Part shown: positions 18,949-28,503 of the stretch, one piece after another
Layout: the number at the start of each line of letters is the position of its first letter
How positions within the stretch are numbered: position 1 is the first letter of the stretch
From: Bin55 sp965205965
Lineage (GTDB): Bacteria; Pseudomonadota; Gammaproteobacteria; Pseudomonadales; Azotimanducaceae
Length of the DNA: 64,000 nucleotides
NCBI GenBank assembly: GCA_965205965.1
Contig: CBDBHT010000008.1
Location: forward strand, 682,001-746,000
Direction: 5' to 3'
Made by a program: the position numbers and the translations under genes
Notes under the pieces: model-generated
Told to the model about the DNA's origin: nothing
Seen by the model: the letters and a program-made list of their open reading frames with translations, nothing else
The model's database searches: none

Positions 18949-19179
18949 TTACTTATCAGTAGACTTGGTACGAATCCGGACGATTAACAAAACTAAAACT
19001 GTGGTAGATAACCCCAAAACATAAACAACAAAAATCCAAACGAAAACTGGCAGAGACCACGTTTCCCAAAAAGCAAATTTAAGAGTAATCATTTCTGGAT
19101 TACCAAGTGCAAGTACCACACCCAATGCAACAGCTACAATAACTAATATCGTAGAGAGAAATCGCTTAACTCGCCTCAC
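18949..19179 (-). CDS. lapA: LapA family (DUF1049) inner-membrane protein
   Basis: 76 residues with two membrane helices (about residues 6-26 and 43-67) joined by NPEMITLKFAFWETWSLP, the standard LapA layout. LapA works with LapB in controlling LpxC stability and so lipopolysaccharide synthesis. It follows ihfB on the same strand, as is usual in gammaproteobacteria. lapB is expected next but is not present here. Confidence 0.88.
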   Translation of the reverse strand: MRRVKRFLSTILVIVAVALGVVLALGNPEMITLKFAFWETWSLPVFVWIFVVYVLGLSTTVLVLLIVRIRTKSTDK

Positions 19180-19231
19180 CGCACCAAGAATGGCACCGAT
19201 AGTGTCCAGTTATGCCCTTTCCAATTACAAC

Positions 19232-19564
19232 TTACGACTCGGATTCGATACGGTTAGTTGTACCAGCTTCAGAATGAAATTTTCGGGATGCATTAACCCG
19301 ATTACGCAATTCCTTACCAGCTTTAAAGTGGGCAATATATCGCTCGTCAAGATCTATAGTACTTCCCGTTTTAGGATTTCTTCCGCAACGAGGCCGATGA
19401 GTTCGCAGCGATAGCCCGCCGAATCCTCTAATCTCTATTCGATCACCATTTCCCAACCGATGGCACATTTCATCAACGATCAATCGAACGGCTGCTATGA
19501 CATCGTCTCGATTTAGTTGATTTTGGTTGCAATAAATTGCACCCGTAATTTCAGATTTGTTCAT
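19232..19564 (-). CDS. ihfB: Integration host factor beta subunit
   Basis: 110 residues of the HU/IHF fold: MNKSEI start, GDRIEIRGFGGLSLR, and the DNA-intercalating arm with the GRNPKTG signature (Pro inside RNPKTG). IHF-beta pairs with IHF-alpha to bend DNA at promoters, origins and recombination sites. Position directly after rpsA, spaced by about 90 bases, supports ihfB rather than an HU gene. The C-terminus is about 15 residues longer than in E. coli. Confidence 0.93.
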   Translation of the reverse strand: MNKSEITGAIYCNQNQLNRDDVIAAVRLIVDEMCHRLGNGDRIEIRGFGGLSLRTHRPRCGRNPKTGSTIDLDERYIAHFKAGKELRNRVNASRKFHSEAGTTNRIESES

Positions 19565-19655
19565 AACCGCAAAAGTTTAAAGGGATCCTCCGGCCCGTAA
19601 CGACGCTAGAAGTAAGGTCCATACATCAATGAATACTTTATCATACGATACGAAC

Positions 19656-21359
19656 TTACAAAGCAGAATCATCTTGTGGTTCTTTGTCTCCATCCATCTG
19701 GGATTTGATTAAATCACCGAGAGTGCCTGCCTGTGCACGTTCAGATTCCTGCTTCTGATATTCCTTATGCGCAAACTTTTCGTCATCCTTTTCTCGCGCT
19801 TTGACCGATAATCCGATATAGCGATATCGGACATCAACACTAATGATCTTAGCTTCTATTTCGGTGCCAACGCGCAGCTTATGTCGGGCATCGTCAATAT
19901 GATCATGACTGATCTCAGATGCCCTAACGACACCTTCTACACCGTCAGCTAACTTTACGCGTGCTTCTCGCGCATCTACTTCCGTAACTAGCCCACTCAC
20001 CACGCTACCGCGGCCATTCTCTTCCATGAATGCTGAGAAGGCGTCTTTTTCGAGCTGCTTGATTCCCAATGCTATACGTTCACGTTCTGCTTCGATTTGA
20101 AGAACGACCGCCTCAACTTCCTCACCTTTGCTGAATCGGCGTATCACGGTCTCGCTAGGTTCCGTCCACGACATGTCAGACAAGTGAACCAACCCATCTA
20201 CGTTCCCTTCCAACCCAACAAAGATCCCAAAATCGGTAATGGACTTAATTTGACCACGTACTTTGTCACCAACGTTATGCGTATTTTTAAATGTGTCCCA
20301 CGGATTTTCACGACACTGTTTCATGCCTAAGGAAACGCGACGACGTGTTTCGTCAATATCAAGAACCATAACGTCCATGTTCTCACCTACCGTTACAAAA
20401 CGTGAAGGGATCACATTGCGATTCGTCCAATCCATTTCTGAAACGTGGACAAGACCTTCTATACCTTCTTCAATTTCAGCAAAACACCCATATTCCGTAA
20501 TGTTGGTAACCACAGCAGGTACGATCGTACCCTTGGGAAATCGTTGAGTAATGTTGTCCCAAGGATCTTGACCGAGTTGTTTCAATCCTAATGAAACGCG
20601 TAAACGTTCGCGATCAAACGCTATAATTTTTATCTCAATTTCATCCCCAACATTCACCACCTCCCCTGGATGCCGAATGCGTCTCCACGACATGTCAGTG
20701 ATATGCAACAACCCATCAATCCCGCCAAGGTCGACAAACGCACCGTAGTCCGTAAGACTTTTAACGACTCCCTTCCTGGTTTGACCTTCCTCAAGCGAAG
20801 AAAGTAATGCATCTCGTTCTTCACTATGTTCGAGCTCAAGTACAGCACGCCGAGAAACTACAACGTTATTTCGCTTCGGATCAAGTTTTATCACTTGAAA
20901 TTGAAGTGTTTGACCTTCCAGATGAACAGTATCTCGAATAGGTCGTATGTCTACCTGGGAGCCCGGTAGAAATGCTTTAATATCCTCGATGTCTACTGTA
21001 AATCCACCTTTAATTTTCCCACTGAGAATCCCAACTACGGGTTCACTACTCTCATAAGCTTGTTCAAGCACATCCCACGTTTCCGCCCGCTTAGCCTTTT
21101 CTCTAGACAAACGAGTTGCACCATAACCGTCATCGACAGTTTCCATAGCAACGCGAATCTCATCACCAATATCCACTTCGAATTCACCGTTAGAGTTCAA
21201 AAACTGGCTTTTGTGGATCACACCTTCGGACTTAAGTCCGACATGCACGGTGACGTCCTCATTATCGATATCAACTACAGTACCGGTAACTATCGAACCC
21301 GGTGTCATTTCAATCGATTTGAAGCTCTCCTCGAATAGTTTTTCGAAATTTTCGTCCAT
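19656..21359 (-). CDS. rpsA: 30S ribosomal protein S1
   Basis: 567 residues from the ATG at 21359 (MDENFEKLFEESF), the usual length. Six S1 RNA-binding repeats follow one another, with recurring signatures such as GAFVDLGGIDGLLHITDMSW, GCFAEIEEGIEGLVHVSEMDW and GIFVGLEGNVDGLVHLSDMSW. S1 binds mRNA upstream of the start codon and recruits it to the 30S subunit. Gene order cmk-rpsA-ihfB-lapA is conserved, except that bioFDA and an IS630 copy now separate cmk from rpsA. Confidence 0.97.
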   Translation of the reverse strand: MDENFEKLFEESFKSIEMTPGSIVTGTVVDIDNEDVTVHVGLKSEGVIHKSQFLNSNGEFEVDIGDEIRVAMETVDDGYGATRLSREKAKRAETWDVLEQAYESSEPVVGILSGKIKGGFTVDIEDIKAFLPGSQVDIRPIRDTVHLEGQTLQFQVIKLDPKRNNVVVSRRAVLELEHSEERDALLSSLEEGQTRKGVVKSLTDYGAFVDLGGIDGLLHITDMSWRRIRHPGEVVNVGDEIEIKIIAFDRERLRVSLGLKQLGQDPWDNITQRFPKGTIVPAVVTNITEYGCFAEIEEGIEGLVHVSEMDWTNRNVIPSRFVTVGENMDVMVLDIDETRRRVSLGMKQCRENPWDTFKNTHNVGDKVRGQIKSITDFGIFVGLEGNVDGLVHLSDMSWTEPSETVIRRFSKGEEVEAVVLQIEAERERIALGIKQLEKDAFSAFMEENGRGSVVSGLVTEVDAREARVKLADGVEGVVRASEISHDHIDDARHKLRVGTEIEAKIISVDVRYRYIGLSVKAREKDDEKFAHKEYQKQESERAQAGTLGDLIKSQMDGDKEPQDDSAL

Positions 21360-21369
21360 AAACTCCAAT

Positions 21370-21756
21370 ACTCAGACAGCAAAACGTCCTACGCGGAAAC
21401 GACAACTAATTCTTGAGTTGCCGGTCGCGTAGAAACGATATTGGGGGTGATTAGTTAAAAAAAGGATATACATGTAACAGAGGTTGAGAAGTTTAACCAT
21501 AAACTATCCACAATCAACCATTTATTGTTTCATGCCAAACTAACGTCCTAGCCGTATTGTTAGTATGTATAGAATAAAGCACACCAAATTCCGCCTAACC
21601 AGTACTTTCATTTACCTCTTGCGGAGTGCTGATATCGCAATGTGTGAACTCTTTACTGCTACTGAAATGCTACTACGAGAAGAAAATAGCCTGCATTTCA
21701 AGGTACTACAACTCCGTTGGTTCAATATATTTCCATTAAAACGTCTGAACACTAGT
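21370..21756. promoter_or_regulatory. rpsA upstream region
   Basis: About 390 bases between the rpsA start and the IS630 copy. It holds no credible gene and should contain the rpsA promoter and leader, read on the minus strand. I could not pick promoter boxes with confidence. Confidence 0.35.
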
Positions 21757-22990
21757 AGGCTACCCGTTCTAACAATACGTGTTTATAATAGTGGACTGGA
21801 AGGGGTTCTGGGATCAGGAGGATCAGATGCCGAAGCAATACATGGTGGAGTTAGCTCAGGATGAGCGGGATGAGTTGGAAGCGGTGCTGAAGTCGAGCAC
21901 GCGTCGTGCGGTGTCGGCGACGAAGCTGCAGCGTGCACGGATTCTGCTGGCCGTGGATCAGGGGGTCGCTGGCCTGGCACTGACAGACGGGCAGGTGGTG
22001 GATGCGCTGGGGGTGACGGAGCGGACTTGCCAGCACGTGCGTCGGCGGGCGGTGGAGCAGGGTCCGATGAAGGCTCTGGAGCGCAGGCCTCGGCCGTTGC
22101 CTCCGGTGCCGAAGAAGCTGGACGGGGAGAAGGAAGCGCGTCTGGTTCAGGTGGCCTGTTCGGTTCCACCGGAAGGCCGCGTTCGGTGGACCGTGAAGAT
22201 GCTGGCAGAAGAGCTGGTGCGACTTGAAGTGGTCGAAACGATTTGCGGGGAGACCGTGCGGCAGGCGTTAAAAAAACGAATTGAAACCATGGCGGCGGGA
22301 AATGTGGTGCATTCCGAAGCAGCAAAGCCATCCTTTCGTGGCCGGCATGGAGCGGGTGCTCAAGGTATACCGGCGGCCGTACGGCCCGCGGCATCCGGTG
22401 GTGTGCATGGACGAGATGAGCAAGCAGCTCGTGGCGGAAGTCCGCGAGAAGTTGCCGGTACGCCCCGGGTCGCCGGAGAAGTACGACGCCCACTACCTCC
22501 GCCGGGGAGCATGCACGGTGTGGATGTTCGGCGAGCCGCTGTCCGGCTGGCGGACAGTGGCTGTCACCAAACGGCGTACGACGTTGGATTGGGCGCAGCA
22601 AGTGCGCGCGCTGGCGAATCTGCCGCGTTACCGGGATGCGGAAACCATCACGCTGGTGTGCGACAACTTGAACACCCACAGCGGTGACTCGTTCTACGCC
22701 GCGTTCCCAGCAGGCCGAAGCCAGTCGGCTGAACGACCGAACCCACTTGGTGCACACGCCGAAACACGGGAGCTGGCTGAACGTTGTGGAACTGGAGTTC
22801 AGTGCCCTGCACCGCCAGTGCCTGGATCGCCGGATCGAGAGCAGGGCTTTAGTCACGTCGGAAACGGTGGCCTGGGCCGAGGAGCGCAATCGCGAACAGA
22901 CCGGGGTCGACTGGCAGCTCAGCGTCAACGACGCGCGCACCAAACTGAAGCATCTATACCCGAAAATTAAAACCAGTTAAACTACTAGCC
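21757..22990 (+). mobile_element. IS630-family element, copy 1
   Basis: GC-rich insert between rpsA and bioF. Its left end (TAGGCTACCC, then CTAACAATACGTGT) recurs at 43530 in another IS630 remnant. The right end is placed soon after the transposase stop at 22980, near the CTACTAGCCCACG sequence; exact ends are uncertain. IS630 elements insert at TA. Confidence 0.7.
21828..22980 (+). pseudogene. IS630-family transposase in three frames
   Basis: The first frame (21828 to ~22270) carries the helix-turn-helix part (MPKQYMVELAQDERDELEAV, VVDALGVTERTCQHVRRR). It ends at a run of seven A (22268-22275); the next frame, from 22281, continues NELKPWRREMWCIPK with catalytic regions VVCMDEMSKQ (first Asp) and TLVCDNLNTHSG (second Asp). 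A second shift near 22700 leads to HLVHTPKHGSWLNVVELEFS (Glu) up to 22980. The A7 run may be a programmed slip site; the second break looks like true damage. Confidence 0.8.
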
Positions 22991-23070
22991 CACGTTAGCT
23001 AAAATGGTGAGAACAATTCTCATTTTTCGACCATCAGCCTTAGATTTAACAGAAAGCAGTCGCTTTATAC

Positions 23071-24267
23071 ATGCACCATCTTAAAGGATTCACTGATCTC
23101 GAAAAGCACTTGGCTACTCTGCAACGAAAGGGCATGTACCGAACGAGAAAAATCATAGGAAGCCCGATGGATAGAGAAGTCGAGGTTGATGGCCATCGCC
23201 TACTGAACTTCTGTAGTAATGATTACCTCGGTCTTGCCTCCGACTCACGTGTGAGAGCAGCTTTCAAAGCGGGAGTTGAGCGCTGGGGCGTGGGCAGTGG
23301 ATCTTCTCATTTAATCTGCGGGCACTCTTCAATACACGAAGAGCTTGAAGAGGCGTTGGCGGACTTCACGGGCCGAGAACGATCTCTTGTTTACTCAAGT
23401 GGGTACGCGGCAAACGTCGGTGTCATAAACGCTCTTTTATCGCTCGGAGACTTTGTATTTGAAGATCGCCTCAACCATGCTTCCTTGTTAGATGGAGGTT
23501 GGCTCAGTCGCGCAACATTTCGATGGTTCACCCACTTAGATACCGAAGAGTTAGATTCTCAGTTCAAGGCAGTTTCAAAATCCCCGACGCGAAAATTGAT
23601 TGTTAGCGACGGCACGTTCAGTATGGACGGGGATTTTTGCGATCTCGATTCTTTGATCGAGGTTGCCGAATCACACTCGGCATGGCTCATGATTGATGAC
23701 GCACACGGCATTGGAGTCGTTGGAAATCAAGGTCGAGGTATAGTCAATCCCGATTCCTATTCGAGCCGCGAAGTCCACATTTTAATTGGTACGTTCGGTA
23801 AGGCCCTTGGTACTTCGGGAGCATTCGTCGCTGGCGACAGACCCCTTATTGAAACCCTTATTCAACGATCCCGTAACTATATATTTACAACGGCAATGCC
23901 GAGTGCTATTGCGGCGGCTACCATCGCGAGCCTCAATATTGCACGAAGAGAAGAATGGCGTCGTGAACGTATAAGCCAGCTAATCATGAGATTCCGTAAC
24001 GGCATCAATCACCTTGGCTTTTCACTTACGAATTCCTTGACCGCAATACAACCTATAATTATCGGAGAACCTGAGCGCGCCGTTTCCATGAGTCGGGAAT
24101 TGGAGGCACAAGGTTTCCTAGTCACCCCAATACGACCTCCTACCGTACCTAAAGGAACGTCGCGATTGCGCATAACGCTCACGGCATCCCATACCGAATC
24201 GGACGTCGATCGTCTTATAGAGGCATTATCTTGTTGTGCTTCTTACGTTGGGGCCTCATGCACGTAA
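23071..24267 (+). CDS. bioF: 8-amino-7-oxononanoate synthase
   Basis: 398 residues. This PLP enzyme condenses pimeloyl-ACP/CoA with alanine, the first step on the biotin ring. The PLP lysine is Lys244 in GTFGKALGTSG; MIDDAHGIGVVG supplies the cofactor aspartate and histidine; CSNDYLGLA and GSGSSHLICGHSSIHEELE match the substrate-binding N-terminal half. ATG at 23071 starts the gene about 80 bases after an IS630 copy. bioD overlaps its last ten bases, so bioF-bioD-bioA is a tight operon. Confidence 0.96.
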   Translation: MHHLKGFTDLEKHLATLQRKGMYRTRKIIGSPMDREVEVDGHRLLNFCSNDYLGLASDSRVRAAFKAGVERWGVGSGSSHLICGHSSIHEELEEALADFTGRERSLVYSSGYAANVGVINALLSLGDFVFEDRLNHASLLDGGWLSRATFRWFTHLDTEELDSQFKAVSKSPTRKLIVSDGTFSMDGDFCDLDSLIEVAESHSAWLMIDDAHGIGVVGNQGRGIVNPDSYSSREVHILIGTFGKALGTSGAFVAGDRPLIETLIQRSRNYIFTTAMPSAIAAATIASLNIARREEWRRERISQLIMRFRNGINHLGFSLTNSLTAIQPIIIGEPERAVSMSRELEAQGFLVTPIRPPTVPKGTSRLRITLTASHTESDVDRLIEALSCCASYVGASCT

Positions 24268-24941
24268 CTCCAACTTTTGTTACCGGAACTGACACTGACG
24301 TTGGTAAAACCATAATTTCTGCCGCACTTCTTGAATTAGCACGGGACCAGAATATTAAATGCGTAGGTTTCAAGCCCGTTGCCTCGGGATGTAAAAGAAA
24401 GGACAAGTTACTTCTCAATGAAGATGCGTTATTGCTTATGTCAGCAAGTTCCCTCAAACTCGATTATCACTTAGTCAATCCCTTTGCATTAGAACTGGCT
24501 ATCGCACCTCATATTGCTGCTGAAGAGACCGGAGTGGACATCGGTGTATCGACAATCACAGAGTGCTATTGGGCGTTATTAAGCAACGACCCTGAATTTG
24601 TAATCGTGGAAGGGGCTGGTGGTTGGTACGTACCTCTGAACGATAAAGAGACTCTCGCCGACGTTTGTGTGGCGTTGAACTTGAGGGTGGTGGTAGTTGT
24701 GGATATGAAGCTCGGCTGCATAAATCATTCCCTTCTAACGATAGAGGCAATCAGGAGAAGGAATATATCTATAGCAGGTTGGGTGGCCAATAGTGCTACG
24801 GAAACTATGCCACGACTAGAGAAGAATATTGACACATTGCGTGGGTTAATTGATGTACCGTGCTTGGGATGCGTACCACATTTATCTGAACCTTATCCTT
24901 CAATAGTGAAAACTTTCTTAGACATAAAACCTCTGCTTTGA
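24258..24941 (+). CDS. bioD: Dethiobiotin synthetase
   Basis: 227 residues from the ATG at 24258. P-loop TGTDTDVGKT (residues 9-18) is the BioD signature. FKPVASGC supplies the lysine-containing substrate segment and VEGAGGWYVPL is the conserved EGAGG loop. The enzyme closes the ureido ring of 7,8-diaminopelargonate with CO2 and ATP. The start lies inside the end of bioF and the stop overlaps the bioA start, indicating translational coupling. Confidence 0.96.
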   Translation: MHVTPTFVTGTDTDVGKTIISAALLELARDQNIKCVGFKPVASGCKRKDKLLLNEDALLLMSASSLKLDYHLVNPFALELAIAPHIAAEETGVDIGVSTITECYWALLSNDPEFVIVEGAGGWYVPLNDKETLADVCVALNLRVVVVVDMKLGCINHSLLTIEAIRRRNISIAGWVANSATETMPRLEKNIDTLRGLIDVPCLGCVPHLSEPYPSIVKTFLDIKPLL

Positions 24942-26218
24942 CGACAACTGATTTACAAAAATTCGACCGCGAACATTTGTGGCATCCATACACATCTATG
25001 GTTGATCCGCTCCCTACATACCACGTTGTTTCCGCTGAAGGGGTTCGGATTCGGTTGGCAAATGGCCAGGAACTCATTGACGGAATGTCTTCGTGGTGGT
25101 GTGCTATTCACGGCTACAACCATCCCGTGATGAACGAGGCTATTCATGCACAGCTGCTTCAGATGTCGCATGTGATGTTCGGTGGACTGACTCATGACGC
25201 CGCTGTTCGCCTAGGACAATTGCTATTGGAGGTCACCCCTCCAACCCTGAAACGAATTTTCCTTTGTGATTCCGGTTCGGTAGCTGTGGAAGTGGCAATT
25301 AAGATGTCTTTCCAGTATTGGAAAGCATTAGATCAATCAAGGAAGCATCGACTATTAACCATTCGTGGCGGATATCACGGCGATACGTTTGGAGCGATGG
25401 CGGTTTGTGATCCATTTACAGGTATGCACGAGCAATTTCAGAATGTTCTTCCGAAGCATATTTTCGTGGACCGACCTCTATCAAAGTTTGACGATGTTTT
25501 GTCACCAGAAGATGAAACACGGATTCGACGTGCTTTTGAGCAACACCATAACGAATTAGCGGCGGTCATTCTTGAACCAATTGTGCAAGGTGCAGGGGGT
25601 ATGTGGTTCTATTCACCGCATTACTTGAAACGCGTACGCAAACTTTGCAACGAATATGATGTTCTTTTGATCTTCGACGAAATCGCGACGGGGTTTGGAC
25701 GTACTGGAAAATTCTTCGCATGCGAACATGCATCATCTGTGGAACCTGACATTCTATGTATTGGAAAAGCCATGACTGGAGGATATCTGTCTCAGGCGGC
25801 GACTTTGACTTCGGATCGTATAGCGAGAGATATCTCAGCAGATGGTAATGTACTCATGCATGGACCGACGTTTATGGCTAATCCCCTCGCGTGCGCCGCC
25901 TCAATAAGCTCCATTCAGTTGTTACTCAATGGCCCATGGCAGGACCAAGTTAAGTCAATTGAAGACCAACTTCGATCGGAACTCGGACGTTACAAAACCC
26001 ACGCGGCCGTTTCCGATGTTCGTGTACTAGGAGCTATAGGAGTTGTACAGACCCAAAAGCCTGTACCGGTCGCCGACATTCAAAAGATCTTTGTACGCGC
26101 GGGAGTCTGGATTCGGCCATTTCAAGATCTTATCTATGTCATGCCACCCTACGTAATAAACGTACAAGATTTACGGACATTGACTGATGCCATTGGCTTG
26201 GGTTTGGATGCCCTTTAA
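24938..26218 (+). CDS. bioA: Adenosylmethionine-8-amino-7-oxononanoate aminotransferase
   Basis: 426 residues of a class-III PLP aminotransferase. The motifs HLWHPYTSM and MSSWWCAIHGYNHP are specific to BioA, and the PLP lysine is Lys277 in IGKAMTGGYLS. It converts 8-amino-7-oxononanoate to 7,8-diaminopelargonate with S-adenosylmethionine as amino donor. The start is TTG at 24938, overlapping the bioD stop; no better start exists near it. Its 3' end overlaps the convergent cmk gene by 48 bases. bioB, bioC and bioH are not in the window. Confidence 0.95.
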   Translation: MTTTDLQKFDREHLWHPYTSMVDPLPTYHVVSAEGVRIRLANGQELIDGMSSWWCAIHGYNHPVMNEAIHAQLLQMSHVMFGGLTHDAAVRLGQLLLEVTPPTLKRIFLCDSGSVAVEVAIKMSFQYWKALDQSRKHRLLTIRGGYHGDTFGAMAVCDPFTGMHEQFQNVLPKHIFVDRPLSKFDDVLSPEDETRIRRAFEQHHNELAAVILEPIVQGAGGMWFYSPHYLKRVRKLCNEYDVLLIFDEIATGFGRTGKFFACEHASSVEPDILCIGKAMTGGYLSQAATLTSDRIARDISADGNVLMHGPTFMANPLACAASISSIQLLLNGPWQDQVKSIEDQLRSELGRYKTHAAVSDVRVLGAIGVVQTQKPVPVADIQKIFVRAGVWIRPFQDLIYVMPPYVINVQDLRTLTDAIGLGLDAL

Positions 26219-26947
26219 AGTACAGATCCTCAATGCGGCTCTAGTCATTTCCTCAATCGATAGATTAGTACAGTCGATTCTCTCAGCATCCACGGCCGCT
26301 TTCAAAGGTGCTACGTCTCTACGCGAATCTCTCTCGTCGCGTGCACGCATATCAGCGATCAACTGACCTAGGTGAGTATCATTTCCCGCAGCGAGCAATT
26401 CTGCTTGTCTCCTTTGTGCCCGTTCTTGTACGGATGCATCCAGAAAAATTTTTACGTCGGCATCCGGAAAGATAACCGTCCCCATATCTCGACCATCAGC
26501 GATTAATCCTGGTAAACGTCTAAAGTCTCGCTGATGTTGAATAAGTGCACTTCGAACTGTTTTGTGCTTTGCCACCTTACTAGCGGTGTCAGCATTTTCA
26601 GGACTTCGTAGACTATCAGTAATATCGTCTCCGTTCATATAAACGAATGTGTATTTCCGTGATTCCAACAATATTTTGATCTTTATTCTGTTCTTTGAGT
26701 AGACAGCTGTGGCAACATGTGCATCGTGAGAGCATGAGAGGATTATGTGTTGCGACAGCATCAGCGATAACGCGCTCGCATCATCAGTATCGATACCGCT
26801 CCTCATTGCCACATGTCCTACAATTCGATACAGAAGTCCACTATCCAATCGATTCCAGTTAAGTATTGCCGATAAATTTCTGGCGAGAGTTCCCTTACCT
26901 GACGCAGCTGGACCATCGATTGTAATAACTGGCACGCGGTCATCCAT
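26171..26947 (-). CDS. cmk: Cytidylate kinase
   Basis: 258 residues, about 30 longer than E. coli Cmk. P-loop IDGPAASGKGT (residues 10-20), GLIADGRDMGTVIFPDADVKIFLDAS and the lid-type region RDERDSRRDVAPL are diagnostic. It phosphorylates CMP and dCMP. The extra length is mostly at the C-terminus, where the gene runs 48 bases into the end of bioA; this readthrough may have arisen when the bio operon arrived. Confidence 0.93.
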   Translation of the reverse strand: MDDRVPVITIDGPAASGKGTLARNLSAILNWNRLDSGLLYRIVGHVAMRSGIDTDDASALSLMLSQHIILSCSHDAHVATAVYSKNRIKIKILLESRKYTFVYMNGDDITDSLRSPENADTASKVAKHKTVRSALIQHQRDFRRLPGLIADGRDMGTVIFPDADVKIFLDASVQERAQRRQAELLAAGNDTHLGQLIADMRARDERDSRRDVAPLKAAVDAERIDCTNLSIEEMTRAALRICTLKGIQTQANGISQCP

Positions 26948-27348
26948 CAGGATTTTTTCCTCTCGAACCCCGTTGGAACTCGCTTGAATGCCTCCTGTTG
27001 GCTTGTCGTATAACTTTGTAGTCGCTTGAGGGTGGAAAACTTATCAAGAATAGACTGCGCTATCACGGCCCCTTTAATATTCTGATCCAACAATTTAGAT
27101 AGCACGCCACAACGGGTGCTGAAAAGACTATTGAATTTTTATAGGGTTGCACTGAAGATTATGATAGAGCTTCCACGCGATAGGAGATAGGTTAATTAGA
27201 TATGATTATTTAAATAGTTCACATGACGATTGATATTTTTATTATAAATTGCAATCTATATTCGATAACTATTCAACATCGACTCGCTCCGCGAGTGGAA
27301 AAACCAGGGATTGTATGATTTATCTTATTATGATAGCCTTTAATATGC
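26948..27348. other. Gap between hisC and cmk with a possible gene remnant
   Basis: About 400 bases. Just upstream of cmk the minus strand holds about 60 open codons ending in TGA three bases before the cmk ATG (encoding GAVIAQSILDKFSTLKRLQS and RVPTGFERKKS), possibly the C-terminal stump of a lost gene. I could not match it to aroA or tyrA, which often sit here. The remainder is AT-rich without a gene. Confidence 0.4.
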
Positions 27349-28437
27349 TCATGCGACTTCACGCAACGCCTGCAGAAATACCCGGACCTCCTCAGGTAAT
27401 CCTATTGAGACCCTCAAATGATTCGGCATTCCGTAAGAACTCACCGGGCGGACTATTATACCTTTCTGAAGTAATGCGTCGTAAATAGGCATTGCTTCTC
27501 GAAAGCAATCGAAGGTTATAAAATTCCCAGCCGAGGGAATATAAGACATCCCAATATCGCGTATGCCTTTACACACCTCTTTCATACCAGACATGTTTAA
27601 TTGAAGACTGGACTGAATGAATGCCTCGTCGACCAGTGCTGCTTCCGCCGCAGATTGAGCAATACTGTTTACATTAAAAGGCTGACGAACACGATTCATC
27701 AACTCAGCAAACTCGGATGACGAAACTGCATATCCGACACGTAAGGCGGCTAATCCAAAAATTTTCGAAAACGTCCGCGTAACGATTAATTGGGGAAATT
27801 CTTTAAGCAGGGATACCCCGTTAGGGTAGCCTTCGTTTACATTGGCGTATTCGAAATACGCTTCATCCAACACCGTCCAGACAAACTTTGGTAACGCACT
27901 AAGAAACGCACGTAGTGTCGACTCGTTGATCCAGGTACCCGTCGGATTATTTGGATTCGCAATAAAAACTAATCGAGTCTTGTTCGTCACTGCGGCTAGC
28001 ATAGCACTTAAATCATGTCCCCAGTCACGAGACGACACAACAACCAGATTTCCACGAGATGCCTTCACCGCTAATGGGTAAACAAGAAAACAGTACTCAT
28101 CAACAATCGCATGACACTCATCCTGCATAATGACACGCGTTGCAAGTTCCAAAACGTCGTTGGATCCATTTCCGAGTGTGATTTGATTTGGTTCGATATC
28201 TAAATAATTAGCAATTTTGAGGCGCAGTTGTGTCGCGCTACTATCTGGATAGCGAGATATACTAGATAAAGATTCACGAATAGCCTGTATAGCGACGCGA
28301 CTCGGACCGTGGGGATTTTCATTGCTAGCTAGCTTTATCGGGTTTGATATACCTAACTCTCGAACAATTCCCTCTATGGGCTGGCCGGGGCTGTATGGTG
28401 AAATATCGTGAATTCTTGAATTGGTGTATGGTAGCAT
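27349..28437 (-). CDS. hisC: Histidinol-phosphate aminotransferase
   Basis: 362 residues from the ATG at 28437; an upstream TTG at 28503 would add 22 unconserved residues. PYSPGQPIEGIVRELG and KLASNENPHGPS are the HisC substrate-side motifs, NPNNPTGTW is conserved, and the PLP lysine is in TFSKIFGLAALRVGY. In this chromosomal position (between serC and cmk) HisC paralogues often also serve aromatic amino acid transamination. No other his gene is near. Confidence 0.92.
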   Translation of the reverse strand: MLPYTNSRIHDISPYSPGQPIEGIVRELGISNPIKLASNENPHGPSRVAIQAIRESLSSISRYPDSSATQLRLKIANYLDIEPNQITLGNGSNDVLELATRVIMQDECHAIVDEYCFLVYPLAVKASRGNLVVVSSRDWGHDLSAMLAAVTNKTRLVFIANPNNPTGTWINESTLRAFLSALPKFVWTVLDEAYFEYANVNEGYPNGVSLLKEFPQLIVTRTFSKIFGLAALRVGYAVSSSEFAELMNRVRQPFNVNSIAQSAAEAALVDEAFIQSSLQLNMSGMKEVCKGIRDIGMSYIPSAGNFITFDCFREAMPIYDALLQKGIIVRPVSSYGMPNHLRVSIGLPEEVRVFLQALREVA

Positions 28438-28503
28438 TACACGATCTCTTGAGAGTAAGAACTTAGTTTGTGGTTTGCGAAGCAACTTAGCCGTTGGCGG
28501 CAA

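Noticed and set aside
21783..22943. Minus-strand frame of 386 codons across IS630 copy 1
   Set aside because: Antisense shadow; the plus strand carries the transposase motifs in three frames.
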